Shown: positions 43,129 to 52,310, numbered from the stretch's first letter. The stretch is DNA of 64,000 nucleotides from Synechococcales cyanobacterium GL140_1_metabinner_5_sub (GCA_025359065.1 JANYHM010000076.1:1-64000), one strand, 5' to 3'. The notes: generated from the letters alone by a model not told the origin. Made by a program: numbers and translations.

Positions 43129-43292
43129 GGATCTGGATTAATACTAAAATCTTGTGGTGTTTTTGATAGTGCGATACTTTTTGGGGACTGCGAATTGTTG
43201 GTGATTTCGGCTTAATATGGAGTTGATTGAAAACGCTGTACCGATTTTGGGCAATGTTGCAAGTTAACCCATGCAAATGTAGAGTGAATAGA

Positions 43293-43850
43293 ATGCAAAT
43301 ACTACGTGAAGCATTGACATTAGAAGAGTTTCTGGATTTACCTGAAACCAAACCTGCTAGTGAATATATTGATGGTCAAATTATTCAGAAACCAATGCCC
43401 AAAGGAAAACACAGCGCAATCCAAGGAGAATTTGTTCCTGCTATTAACAGTGTAGTGAAGACTCAGCGCATTGCTCGGGCGTTTCCTGAGCTGCGCTGCA
43501 CCTTTGGAGATCGATCCATTGTTCCTGATATCGCAGTTTTTAGCTGGCAGCGAATTCCACGTGACGAAAACGGTGAAATTGCTAATGTGTTTGTTATTGC
43601 TCCAGATTGGACAATTGAAATACTCTCGCCAGATCAAGGCCAGACGAAGGTTACAAAAAATATTTTGCATTGTTTAAAACATGGCACTCTCATGGGCTGG
43701 TTAATCGATCCTGCGGAGAAAACCGTCTTTGTATATCGACCTAAGCAGGAAACAGAGGTGTTTGATGAACCTAATCAAGTCCTACCAATACCATCACTAG
43801 TTGGTGAGCTACATCTTACTGTTCAGGAGCTTTTTAATTGGCTAATTTAA
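43293..43850 (+). CDS. Uma2 (DUF820) family PD-(D/E)XK-like protein
   Basis: This is a 185-residue protein from the ATG at 43293, which fits the family start LTLEEFLDLPETKPASEYIDGQI. The putative nuclease core is SIVPDIAVFSW (Asp), then WTIEILSPDQGQTKVTKNI with the catalytic Glu and an S-P-D/Q loop, and a final HCLKHGTLMGWLIDP. Uma2 proteins are highly multiplied in cyanobacteria, and their role is unknown. It is convergent with the urea transporter operon. Confidence 0.85.
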   Translation: MQILREALTLEEFLDLPETKPASEYIDGQIIQKPMPKGKHSAIQGEFVPAINSVVKTQRIARAFPELRCTFGDRSIVPDIAVFSWQRIPRDENGEIANVFVIAPDWTIEILSPDQGQTKVTKNILHCLKHGTLMGWLIDPAEKTVFVYRPKQETEVFDEPNQVLPIPSLVGELHLTVQELFNWLI

Positions 43851-43869
43851 GCTGCTCTCACTGGTCAAG

Positions 43870-44571
43870 CTAAACAGCTAAGAATTTCTGCACCACATCT
43901 TTACTTAGTTCATCAGTAGAACCAGAAGCCACAATGCCGCCCTTTTGCATGGCATAGTACCAATCGGCCTGTCGTACAAAATGCAAATGCTGTTCTACCA
44001 ACAGCACCGAAATCCCTGTTTCGCGCACAATCTTTTTCACCGCCGCCTCAATTTCTAAAATAATTGAGGGCTGAATGCCTTCGGTGGGTTCATCTAACAC
44101 CAACAAACGCGGATTTCCCATCAGAGCACGGGCGATCGAAAGCTGCTGCTGTTGTCCACCACTCAAGTCTCCTCCCATCCTGCTCAGCATTTGCTGCAAT
44201 ACCGGGAATAGATCAAATATTTCTGCTGGAATTCTGTCGGTCTTTTTTCTACCCCCAGCCCGTGCTTCCATCCCCAGCAGCAAATTCTCCTCTACAGTCA
44301 GCCGCGCAATAATCTCTCGCCCTTGAGGCACATAGGCAATCCCCGACTTAACTCGTCGATCGGTAGGCATTTTACTCAAAGAACCACCCTCAAAATAAAT
44401 CTCTCCACTGCGTTGTGGCAACAAGCCCATAATAGTTTTGAGCAGTGTAGTTTTACCCACACCATTGCGACCAATCAAACAAACCATTTTGCCCGGAGCC
44501 ACATGCAAATCTACATCTCGCAGAATATGGCTTTCACCATAGTACACATTCAAATTTTGGATGCTGAGCAT
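43870..44571 (-). CDS. urtE: Urea ABC transporter ATPase UrtE
   Basis: This is a 233-residue branched-chain-type ATPase, the second nucleotide-binding subunit of the urea importer. It has Walker A GRNGVGKTTLLKTIMG, signature LSGGQQQQLSIARAL, Walker B LLVLDEPTEGIQPS and the switch His in LLVEQHLHF. The ATG at 44571 (MLSIQNLNVYYG) gives the usual family start; a longer frame reaches 44655 and would overlap urtD by 35 bases. It is the last gene of urtABCDE. Confidence 0.93.
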   Translation of the reverse strand: MLSIQNLNVYYGESHILRDVDLHVAPGKMVCLIGRNGVGKTTLLKTIMGLLPQRSGEIYFEGGSLSKMPTDRRVKSGIAYVPQGREIIARLTVEENLLLGMEARAGGRKKTDRIPAEIFDLFPVLQQMLSRMGGDLSGGQQQQLSIARALMGNPRLLVLDEPTEGIQPSIILEIEAAVKKIVRETGISVLLVEQHLHFVRQADWYYAMQKGGIVASGSTDELSKDVVQKFLAV

Positions 44572-44620
44572 CGGCTCTGGAGCCTCTGAAGTTTGGTGTT
44601 TAACAGAATATGATGCTGAA

Positions 44621-45388
44621 TTAATGTTGTTCCTCGCTACCCAAGTAAACGGCAATTACCTGGGGATCTTTTTGGACTTCGGCCATGGAGCCTTCACAGA
44701 GAACATGGCCTTCATGGAGCACCGTGACCCGATTTTGCTGAGAACCAAGGCCAGCAGAGAGTTGCCGCACAAATTCCATATCGTGTTCAATCACAATAAT
44801 GGAGTGGTCGGCAGACAAATTCAACAATAGTTGACCGACTTCTTCTGTTTCCTCATCGGTCAAACCCGCCACTGGCTCATCGACCAATAATAATTCTGGT
44901 GACTGTGCCACCAACATACCAATCTCTAGTCGCTGTTTTTCACCATGAGAAAGCAGCTCTGCCGTAATATCGGCCTTGGGTTCTAGCCCCACTACTCCCA
45001 ATAAATCTGCGACCTGCCGCTGACTTGTCGGTGATTTTTTGCCCAGCAAAGTACCAAACAGACTTTTGTGAGGATTCACCGCTAACTCAATATTTTGGCG
45101 TACTGTCAGTTTTTGATAGATGCGTGGAGTCTGAAACTTGCGCCCAATTCCCATCCGACTAATTTGGTCTTCCGATAAATTGCGTAAGTTGCGATCTTTG
45201 AACTGCACAAATCCACGAGTGGGCTTTACTTTCCCGGTAATAACATCCAAAAAAGTAGTCTTCCCGGCTCCATTTGGCCCAATAACTACTCTTAACTCTC
45301 CTCGATCGAGGCTGAAGTTCAGATCATTTAAAGCTTTAAAGCCATCAAAGCTAACGGTAAGCTCTTGAATGTTTAAAATTCTGTCCAT
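44621..45388 (-). CDS. urtD: Urea ABC transporter ATPase UrtD
   Basis: This is a 255-residue ATPase of the LivG type with Walker A GPNGAGKTTFLDVITGK, the LivG-like FQTPRIYQKLTVRQNIELA block, signature LSHGEKQRLEIGML, Walker B LLLVDEPVAGLTDEE and switch His IVIEHDMEFV. The start codon follows the urtC stop codon by 2 bases. It forms the ATPase heterodimer with UrtE. Confidence 0.94.
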   Translation of the reverse strand: MDRILNIQELTVSFDGFKALNDLNFSLDRGELRVVIGPNGAGKTTFLDVITGKVKPTRGFVQFKDRNLRNLSEDQISRMGIGRKFQTPRIYQKLTVRQNIELAVNPHKSLFGTLLGKKSPTSQRQVADLLGVVGLEPKADITAELLSHGEKQRLEIGMLVAQSPELLLVDEPVAGLTDEETEEVGQLLLNLSADHSIIVIEHDMEFVRQLSAGLGSQQNRVTVLHEGHVLCEGSMAEVQKDPQVIAVYLGSEEQH

Positions 45389-45390
45389 AA

Positions 45391-46536
45391 CTACTTACCT
45401 GAGGGGTGTATTTTTTCACTTTGCAGATTTTCATCTAGGTCTACTTGAGGGAAAGTAGCCGATCTACTTTTCCCCCGTTGCTGGATTTCTTGCCCAGTCC
45501 GCCGCAGCCAACCGACCAGACCATCAGGCACCGCAGCCACTACTACTAAAAACATGGCACCCTGAAAAAATAGCCAAAAGGCCGGAAACTGCTCACTTAA
45601 AATACTCTTACCAAAATTCACCAACAAAGCGCCAATAATTGCTCCTACCAATGTGCCTCGACCGCCAACCGCCACCCAAATAATCATCTCGATCGAGAAG
45701 GAAATATCCATGGCATTGGGAGTAATAATTCCTGACTGCACGGTAAACAGCGCACCAGCAATACCCGCTAAAGCCGCCGAAACCGCCAGCACAAAAACCT
45801 TAAAACCAGTGGGGTCATAACCCGAAAACCTTACCCGAGGCTCATCGTCACGAATGGCCATCAACAACCGACCAAACCGGCCATTAGTCAACCAGCGACA
45901 GATGCCATAGGCACCGACTAAACCAAATAAGCTGCACAAATAAAACAGCCACTGCACTTCGATCGAACTCACTACTTTACCGAAAAACATCGCGCTGTCG
46001 GTCTTCAGGCCGTTGGTGCCATTAATCCACTTTTGCTGACTATTAAATAAGTTATAAAAAACGATCAGCGCAGCCTGAGTCAGAATCGAGAAATACACTC
46101 CCCGAATCCGATTACGAAATACAAAATAACCGACGATCGCCGCCACCAATGACGGAATTAAAATCACCGCCAGTAAGGTAAAAGGCAAAGAGGCAAAAGG
46201 CTGCCAAAACCAAGGCAGCTCAGTAACTCCATTTAAACTAAAAAATTCTGGTAGCTTCCCGGCAGGCAACTGCAACAGCAAAAACATCGCAAAAGCGTAA
46301 CCACCAAGAGCAAAGAAAATCCCATGTCCCAGGCTAAGCATTCCAGTGTAGCCCCAAATCAGATCGATACCTAAAGCCGCAATTCCTAACGCCATAAAGC
46401 GTCCCAGCAATCCGACCCGAAACCCTTGACCGATCGCATACAGCAGTTGGGGAATAACGGTGGCTAACAGTAGCGCTAACCCCGCGACAATTATTATTTC
46501 TCGCCAGATAGGCTGGCGGATGATTTTAGTGAACAT
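45391..46536 (-). CDS. urtC: Urea ABC transporter permease UrtC
   Basis: This is a 381-residue LivM-type permease with about ten membrane segments. LGIDLIWGYTGMLSLGHGIFFALGGYA near residue 55 is the LivM-type signature, GYFVFRNRIRGVYFSILTQA follows and VGGRGTLVGAIIGALLVNF is the EAA-like coupling loop. The length exceeds amino-acid LivM by the periplasmic insert common in UrtC. It is separated from urtB by 89 bases. Confidence 0.93.
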   Translation of the reverse strand: MFTKIIRQPIWREIIIVAGLALLLATVIPQLLYAIGQGFRVGLLGRFMALGIAALGIDLIWGYTGMLSLGHGIFFALGGYAFAMFLLLQLPAGKLPEFFSLNGVTELPWFWQPFASLPFTLLAVILIPSLVAAIVGYFVFRNRIRGVYFSILTQAALIVFYNLFNSQQKWINGTNGLKTDSAMFFGKVVSSIEVQWLFYLCSLFGLVGAYGICRWLTNGRFGRLLMAIRDDEPRVRFSGYDPTGFKVFVLAVSAALAGIAGALFTVQSGIITPNAMDISFSIEMIIWVAVGGRGTLVGAIIGALLVNFGKSILSEQFPAFWLFFQGAMFLVVVAAVPDGLVGWLRRTGQEIQQRGKSRSATFPQVDLDENLQSEKIHPSGK

Positions 46537-46625
46537 GCTTTACTCCTGAGTGCTATATATTCTCCGCGATCGAGGGATTCCTAATTCTCGACAAACCAAT
46601 TTCCGCCAGATTAATTTTCATCAGA

Positions 46626-47774
46626 TTAATTGTCAACAGTGCGACCTTTCTGCGGAAATAACCCTGCTGGACGAGCTTGGAGAAAAACAAAAATTCCCGC
46701 AAACACCATCACCTTGGCCATGCTGGAATTTGAGAAAAAGGTAAAGAAATTAGCCAGTGGTGGTGCCCAGCCCAACAGCGGAGCGAAGCTATCAGAACCA
46801 ATAAGGTAGCTAGTTGTACCTAAAACTAGAGCCGCCACGATCGATCCCACCAATTTACCGACCCCGCCAACTACAACTACCATAAAAGTATCAATAATGT
46901 AGTTGGTACCAGTATTTGGCCCCACAGAACCCAAAAGGCTCACCGCCACCCCAGCAATTCCGGCTAAGCCAGAACCCAAGGCAAAAGTGAGAGCATCTAC
47001 TCGATCGGTAGAAATCCCCAAACAGGCGCTCATTTCGCGGTTTTGAGTGACGGCGCGAATGCGCAAACCCCACATTGATTTATTTAGGAACCAATAAACT
47101 CCGGCAACACAGCCAGCGGTCAGTACCATAATAAAAATTCTGGTGGCAGGCAACTGATCATCCCCAATCGGCAGCCCGCCTAGTAACCAAGATGGAGCAG
47201 TGACATCTACATTCTGTGCCCCAAACCACGGCTGAGTAATTGCCAGCTTAAACATATCGCCCAGCACATTACAAATTACTAATGAGGCGATGCTGGCGAT
47301 CGTGGTCAGCAGCAATTTTTTCCAGTCAAATTTAGCTGCTTTGCCGTTAGCAAGTAACCGATTTCCAGCATAGTAAAGACTGCCAAAGATACCGATCCCA
47401 ATGATAAATTGCCAGCTCACACTGCGCACAAACTGCTGCAAAATAAGGCTCACACCCCAGGTAGCCAACAGTGTCTCTAATGGCCGACCATAGAGATGCC
47501 TTACTACCGTGCGCTCTAAAAAAAATCCCAGCAAGCCTGCAACTAAAAAGGCGGCGATAATTGCCGGGAAAATATACAAATCTGCGAGTGGAGTGCCTTT
47601 GCAAACATTTTGCACCAAAAAAGTGGTGTATGCTCCGATCATCATTAGCTCTCCATGAGCCATGTTGATTACACCCATCAAACCGAAAACGATCGCTAAC
47701 CCCAAAGCTGCGATCAACAAAACTGAGCCAACACTAATGCCGCCAAATAAGCTGGTAATTAAACCTGATAACAA
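46626..47774 (-). CDS. urtB: Urea ABC transporter permease UrtB
   Basis: This is a 382-residue LivH-type permease. LGLAIVFGLMGVINMAHGELMMIGAY (family signature), NKSMWGLRIRAVTQNREMSACLGI with the coupling helix, and VVGGVGKLVGSIVAALVLGT are characteristic. It should have about nine membrane helices. It is preceded by a strong hairpin separating it from urtA. Confidence 0.93.
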   Translation of the reverse strand: MLSGLITSLFGGISVGSVLLIAALGLAIVFGLMGVINMAHGELMMIGAYTTFLVQNVCKGTPLADLYIFPAIIAAFLVAGLLGFFLERTVVRHLYGRPLETLLATWGVSLILQQFVRSVSWQFIIGIGIFGSLYYAGNRLLANGKAAKFDWKKLLLTTIASIASLVICNVLGDMFKLAITQPWFGAQNVDVTAPSWLLGGLPIGDDQLPATRIFIMVLTAGCVAGVYWFLNKSMWGLRIRAVTQNREMSACLGISTDRVDALTFALGSGLAGIAGVAVSLLGSVGPNTGTNYIIDTFMVVVVGGVGKLVGSIVAALVLGTTSYLIGSDSFAPLLGWAPPLANFFTFFSNSSMAKVMVFAGIFVFLQARPAGLFPQKGRTVDN

Positions 47775-47816
47775 GATTTTTGTCTCCTGAGTAAAATTAA
47801 GTCTTAATCAAGACCA

Positions 47817-47842
47817 AGTGAGGGTGCCATAACACCCTCACT
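47817..47842 (-). promoter_or_regulatory. Perfect 10-bp stem-loop between urtA and urtB
   Basis: AGTGAGGGTG and CACCCTCACT pair perfectly around a 6-base loop, 9 bases beyond the urtA stop codon. There is no T-run, so full termination is unlikely. It probably stabilises the urtA message or allows partial readthrough, giving more binding protein than permease, a common arrangement in ABC importer operons. Confidence 0.65.
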
Positions 47843-47851
47843 GTATTAAAT

Positions 47852-49183
47852 TTAGGCTTTTTTAAATTTACCGCCCTTTGCTGGATCGCTCCAGTCACAA
47901 GAAAAGCCCTTTGTTTCGGCCACATATTGGTTCCAGGGTTCTGGCTCCACCGCAGCAGGCGTAGAGTTAACGATCTCGAACAGACCATCTTCGCGCACTT
48001 TGCCAATGCGGACTATTTTAGAAATGTGGTGATTAGCATTCATCACAACCTTACCGTTAGGAGCCTCAAAAGTTTGACCGATCGCTGCTGCCCGCACTTT
48101 TTCTAAGTCTTCATAGGTCTTGGCTTTTTCTACTGCCTGTTTCCATAGATAAACCATGGTGTAAGCTGCTTCCATCGGGTCATTAACTACTCGTTTAGGC
48201 CCAAACTTAGCTTTGAAAGCCTCCGCAAACTTCTTACTGGCCGGAGTGTCAACGGTTTGGAAGTAGTTCCAGGCTGCAAAATGACCTTTCAGATATTTTG
48301 CACCGATCGCCTGCACTTCTTCTTCGGCAACACTTACCGACATCGAAGGATATTTATCTGGCCCCATGCCTGCACCTTGAAGCTGTTTAAAGAAAGCTAC
48401 ATTGGTATCACCATTGAGGGAGTTATAAATAATGCCACCTTGGGGTAAGGCTTTTTTGATTTTGGCAATCACTGAGCTTACTTCGTTGTTGCCCAGGGGA
48501 ATATATTCTTCGCCTACTACCTTGCCACCTTTGGCTGCCAACTGTGCCTTAATAATGGAGTTAGCTGTTTTAGGAAACACATAGTCTGAACCAACCAAGA
48601 AAAAGGGTTTGCCAGGATAGGTTTTGAGTAGCCATTCTACCGAAGGCTCAATTTGTTGGTTAGGAGCCGCACCAGTATAAAAGACGTGTTGAGAACACTC
48701 TTGACCCTCATACTGTACGGGATACCACAGCATGTGTTTTTTGGTTTCAAAGGTTTCTAGTACCGCTTTACGACTAGAAGATGTCCAGCAGCCAAATACG
48801 GTAGCTACTTTGTCTTGATCGATCAGTTTTTTAGCTTTTTCGTTGAAAGTTGGCCAGTCTGATTTACCATCTTCCAAAATTGGGATAATTTGTTTGCCCA
48901 ATACGCCACCAGCTTTGTTGATTTCTTCGATCGCTAGCTGTTCTGCATCTACCACGCTCTTTTCCGAGATAGCCATGGTGCCACTCATGGAGTGCAATAG
49001 ACCAACTTTAATTCCATTTCCAGTAGGGGCAGCCGGCGAAGCTCCTGGAGCCGAGGCGGGAGATGGACTGCCCGAGGCGCTGGGAGCGCTAGGGGCATTT
49101 GGAGCACAGGCTTTGAGTAAGACACTTCCCGCTGCTGTAGAACCAAGAATTAATATTTCACGCCGACGAAACTTGCGAGCCAT
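47852..49183 (-). CDS. urtA: Urea ABC transporter substrate-binding protein UrtA
   Basis: This is a 443-residue binding protein from the ATG at 49183; a GTG at 49192 is also possible. The leader has RRR followed by a hydrophobic stretch and the lipobox LLKAC, so it is a lipoprotein, possibly exported by the Tat route. A Pro/Ala/Ser linker precedes the type 1 periplasmic-binding fold: IKVGLLHSMSGTMAISEKSVVDAEQLAIEEIN, FGCWTSSSRKAVLETFE, YPVQYEGQE and FFLVGSDYVFPKTAN. These match the cyanobacterial urea-binding family. It is the first gene of the operon and is read from the NtcA-type promoter at 49302-49343. Confidence 0.95.
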   Translation of the reverse strand: MARKFRRREILILGSTAAGSVLLKACAPNAPSAPSASGSPSPASAPGASPAAPTGNGIKVGLLHSMSGTMAISEKSVVDAEQLAIEEINKAGGVLGKQIIPILEDGKSDWPTFNEKAKKLIDQDKVATVFGCWTSSSRKAVLETFETKKHMLWYPVQYEGQECSQHVFYTGAAPNQQIEPSVEWLLKTYPGKPFFLVGSDYVFPKTANSIIKAQLAAKGGKVVGEEYIPLGNNEVSSVIAKIKKALPQGGIIYNSLNGDTNVAFFKQLQGAGMGPDKYPSMSVSVAEEEVQAIGAKYLKGHFAAWNYFQTVDTPASKKFAEAFKAKFGPKRVVNDPMEAAYTMVYLWKQAVEKAKTYEDLEKVRAAAIGQTFEAPNGKVVMNANHHISKIVRIGKVREDGLFEIVNSTPAAVEPEPWNQYVAETKGFSCDWSDPAKGGKFKKA

Positions 49184-49301
49184 GAGCGGCACTCACTCCA
49201 TATATTTTGCGTTGATTTTTGCATTAAGACCAGGCAATTACAACTATCTAAGCCGTGAAACCAAGAAGTGAAGCGGCATGATGTCTTGAATGATGTTCGG
49301 G

Positions 49302-49343
49302 ATTCTACTTAAATGAATTCCACAACAATGTATAACAGGATAC
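49302..49343 (-). promoter_or_regulatory. NtcA-activated promoter of urtABCDE
   Basis: The sequence GTATCCTGTTATAC (minus strand, 49343-49330) is a perfect GTA-N8-TAC NtcA site. It sits in a longer palindrome (CAATGTAT on one side, its mirror ATACATTG on the other). Exactly 22 bases downstream is TAGAAT (49307-49302), a TAN3T -10 box, the canonical class II spacing. The predicted start of transcription is near 49295, leaving a leader of about 110 bases before urtA. NtcA would induce the operon under nitrogen limitation. Confidence 0.85.
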
Positions 49344-49373
49344 ATTGTATTGTTAATTTTTATTTAAAGGTTA

Positions 49374-49982
49374 TTATTGCGACAGTAACGCTTGATGGTT
49401 TATGAAGTCTAGAACTTCTACTAATCCTTCACCGATCTTTAAATTAGTAAAAACATAGGGCTTGCCAACACGCATTTTCTTAGCATCTCGATCCATCACA
49501 GCTAAGTCTGCACCGACATATTCTGCCAAGTCGATCTTATTAATTACCAGCAAATCTGACTTGGTAATGCCGGGGCCGCCCTTGCGAGGGATTTTATCGC
49601 CGCCCGCTACATCAATCACATAAATAGTGGCATCAACCAGCTCTGGACTGAAGGTAGCCGCCAAATTATCGCCACCACTCTCCACAAAAATCAGATCTAA
49701 ATCTGGAAACTGCTGTTCTAGTTCTTCGATCGCCGCAATATTCATCGAAGCATCTTCCCGAATCGCCGTATGGGGACAACCGCCGGTTTCGACCCCGCGA
49801 ATGCGTTCTTGAGATAGCGCCTGGGCACGCACCAAAAACTGGGCATCTTCTTGGGTATAAATATCGTTGGTAACTACGGCTAGCTGATAGCGATCGCGCA
49901 AATTTTTACAGAGTGCTTCCACTAAAGCCGTTTTACCAGAGCCAACTGGACCAGCCACACCAATACGAAAGGGAGAAGTCAT
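49374..49982 (-). CDS. ureG: Urease accessory GTPase UreG
   Basis: This is a 202-residue SIMIBI-class GTPase that delivers nickel. It has the P-loop [17 protein letters not shown], the metal-binding [17 protein letters not shown] (Cys-Pro-His), [23 protein letters not shown] and the guanine-specificity [17 protein letters not shown]. It is the last gene of ureEFG, 3 bases after ureF. The NtcA site of the urt operon lies directly beyond its end. Confidence 0.96.
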   Translation of the reverse strand: MTSPFRIGVAGPVGSGKTALVEALCKNLRDRYQLAVVTNDIYTQEDAQFLVRAQALSQERIRGVETGGCPHTAIREDASMNIAAIEELEQQFPDLDLIFVESGGDNLAATFSPELVDATIYVIDVAGGDKIPRKGGPGITKSDLLVINKIDLAEYVGADLAVMDRDAKKMRVGKPYVFTNLKIGEGLVEVLDFINHQALLSQ

Positions 49983-49985
49983 AAT

Positions 49986-50660
49986 TTAACTGCGAAATAA
50001 GCGACTATATTGAGTTTCATGGGTCATACTAGCAATTGCTAAGCCCCAGCTACAACTAAAAAGCTGATCATCGGGCAAAACTAAAGATCGATCGACGCTA
50101 ATCGTAATCGGTGCAGCCAATTGCAGCAGCAATTTTTGGCCAGCAGTTTGCCCGAGCGGAATTAGTTTAACTCCGGCACTCACTAGGTTGCTTGCCCAAC
50201 TGTGCAAATATCCGAGTAAGGCAGTGCGTTCATCAATCTCAGCCAATTCAGCAGCTAGAGCAAAGACGATCGCCAGATTCCAGTTTTCCTGCATACTCCA
50301 ACCAGACCAATCTCGATCGGGATAGAGATTTTGTAGGAGTTTGAGCAGCGATCGACCCATTTGCCAATTTTGCTGCTGAAGTTCGACAGTCTCACGGGTA
50401 GCCGAGAGCCAATGATTCCAGTAAATCACGGTTGGCTGATTTCCTTGCTGTATAGCTCGCTGTGCCCGAATTAAAATTGCGGCTTCCATACCGATCGAGC
50501 CAGTAGCCAACGATTCTGTCAGCCAGATTTGCAGATCAGCAGCAGACCGGATCAGCTCTCGATCAACCAAGGTCTCTAATCCTTCAGAATAGCTATAGGC
50601 TCCTACCGGCAGCGCAGGGCTGGTAAGTTGTAAGAGCTTTAAGAGAGCGGTGGCATCCAT
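49986..50660 (-). CDS. ureF: Urease accessory protein UreF
   Basis: This is a 224-residue all-helical protein that controls UreG GTPase activity in the UreD-UreF-UreG complex. It has LLQLTSPALPVGAYSYSEGLETLV at the start (family signature), ATGSIGMEAAILIRAQRA, and SWASNLVSAGVKLIPLGQTAGQ with the conserved C-terminal region. The start codon overlaps the ureE stop codon by one base. Confidence 0.95.
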   Translation of the reverse strand: MDATALLKLLQLTSPALPVGAYSYSEGLETLVDRELIRSAADLQIWLTESLATGSIGMEAAILIRAQRAIQQGNQPTVIYWNHWLSATRETVELQQQNWQMGRSLLKLLQNLYPDRDWSGWSMQENWNLAIVFALAAELAEIDERTALLGYLHSWASNLVSAGVKLIPLGQTAGQKLLLQLAAPITISVDRSLVLPDDQLFSCSWGLAIASMTHETQYSRLFRS

Positions 50661-51112
50661 CAGTGGTGATGGTGCTGAGCAGATTCATAGGCTCCAGCCT
50701 GAGGCTGAAAAGGTCGATCGGTCTCTGTTACGATCAAACCACGCTGTAGCAACATATCTCGCAGTACTGCATCGGGCAACAAATACAAATAATCGTCAGT
50801 AATTTCTAATGGCACATGGCGATTGCCCAGGTGATAGGCTGCTTGCAGCAAATCTAGAGGGTGCTGGGCACTGACCACCATTACTTGCTCTGGCTTGGCC
50901 AAAATCTCGATCACCAATGATTCATCGGCAGCTTGTAGTCGATCGCCTTGGCGCAGGCTTGTTCCGCGCTTGAGTTGTAAATAAACTTCTTGACCACCAT
51001 CGGTGATAAAAGGATGACGCGATTTGCTGCGTTCTTCGGCAGTGAGAGAAAGCCGATCGGTTGCCAATAGCTGGCTGTGGTGATGGAGTTGGGTAGTAAG
51101 GAGAACTGGCAT
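50660..51112 (-). CDS. ureE: Urease accessory metallochaperone UreE
   Basis: This is a 150-residue nickel chaperone from the ATG at 51112 (MPVLLTTQLHHHS), chosen because the family begins here; the frame is open a further 15 codons. HPFITDGGQEVYLQLKRGTSLRQGDRL, VMVVSAQHPLDLLQAAYHLGNRHVPLEI (nickel-binding His) and a short His tail are visible. It is the first ure gene of the ureEFG unit and lies directly downstream of the frameshifted solute-binding gene. Confidence 0.93.
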   Translation of the reverse strand: MPVLLTTQLHHHSQLLATDRLSLTAEERSKSRHPFITDGGQEVYLQLKRGTSLRQGDRLQAADESLVIEILAKPEQVMVVSAQHPLDLLQAAYHLGNRHVPLEITDDYLYLLPDAVLRDMLLQRGLIVTETDRPFQPQAGAYESAQHHHH

Positions 51113-51160
51113 AGTCAGCAGTATTCTGGGAGACTTCTGGATATCATAGCGGACCAAAGC

Positions 51161-52190
51161 TTATTTTTTGCTGGAGTAGGCGGTGATGAATCGATCGTCT
51201 AATAGTTTGCTGATATCTACGTCAGTTTTAATCAACTTGCTCTCTAATAAAAATTTCTTCGTTTCTAGAGCAGATTTCGATAAGAACGTAATATCATGGC
51301 CACTTTTAAATGCTTCAATATTTTCAGCAAGGCTAGAAATTTTAGTACCGTCTTTATAGTTTTGATATTCAGCTAATGATACTCCAGCTCGTTTAGCCAT
51401 TATTTGATCTGTTTCTTTGAAGTTATTACCACTGGTCATATAGTCCAAGGTGGCAAACCAGCTATTCACAAATGCTTGTACTTGCTCTGGATTAGCAAGT
51501 ACAAACTTGCGGTTGAAGACCAAGTGGTCAGAAATTGAGCCGGGAAAGTTTTTGGAACTAAACAACTCCTTACTGCCAGGTCGTTTGAGCGCTGTGGTGG
51601 TAAAAGGAGCAAAAACTGATATAGCATCTAGCTCCCCAGCAACAAAAGCTGCCGCAGCCTTACTGGTTTCCATCGGAATAAATTGGATATCTTTGCTTGA
51701 CATGCCTGCTTTCTGCAAAGCCTGCACCAACATAAAGTGATCAACAGTGCCTTCTTCGGCGGCAACTTTTTTGCCTTTGAGTTCAGTGATTGATTTAATT
51801 TGATTTGAGACAATAATCTTGTCATTACCAGTAGAGTTATCATTGGTCAGCACTATTACTAGGTCTGCCCCACTATCGATCGCGCTAATCGTGTCGGCCA
51901 AAGTCTGACAATTAGCATCTATTTTACCGGTAGCTAAGGCTTTGATCGATTCCGCATAACTATCAAACCATTGTAGATCAACATTAATATTGTTACTTTG
52001 AAAAATGCTCTTATCTTGGGCTACCTGCCATGGCAACCAACCTGGCCACGCACTAAAGCCTAATTTGGCACGGCCTAGAGATTTAGCTACGGCCTGTGTT
52101 TCAACGCTGGGATTTTTTTTTGCATCCGGCGGTAGCTGATAAGCTCAGGGCAAACAATAAAGATGAAGAAATCATCGATCGTCTTTTCAT
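51161..52190 (-). pseudogene. NMT1/SsuA-type solute-binding lipoprotein gene with a 1-base frameshift in an A-run
   Basis: The intact part (51161-52036) encodes an NMT1/TauA/SsuA-like periplasmic-binding fold: QSNNINVDLQWFDSYAESIKALATGKID and VAAEEGTVDHFMLVQAL. Reading back to an ATG at 52190 gives a lipoprotein leader (MKRRSMISSSLLFALSLSAT, then AGC lipobox) in another frame. The two frames meet at nine As (52113-52121, minus strand); eight would give one continuous ORF of about 342 codons with GFSAWPGWLPWQVAQDK. So the gene is inactivated, phase-variable or affected by a sequence error. Its neighbours are ureEFG. Relatives bind nitrate, taurine, sulfonates or guanidine. No permease is adjacent. 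Confidence 0.8.
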
Positions 52191-52225
52191 ATCAAAATCC
52201 TCTGACGAGAGTAGAGCACAATTTT

Positions 52226-52310
52226 GAGGATTATTCTCTGCTCTCCGTCGCCCGGTGATAGACAAGCAGTTTTGCTGACACCCTGTCGGCTATCGCTTTT
52301 AAACATCCTC
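52226..52310 (-). ncRNA. Structured leader RNA candidate upstream of the solute-binding gene
   Basis: On the minus strand, GAGGAT (52310-52305) and ATCCTC (52231-52226) close an 85-base element. Inside, GATAG/CTATC, a GACA-GGG-TGTC hairpin and AGCA-AAAC-TGCT stack in a compact arrangement, and GGGTG can alternatively pair with CACC. It ends 35 bases before the lipoprotein start codon. A riboswitch or attenuator is possible. I compared it from memory with TPP, cobalamin and guanidine-I consensus motifs and found no clear match. Confidence 0.4.
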
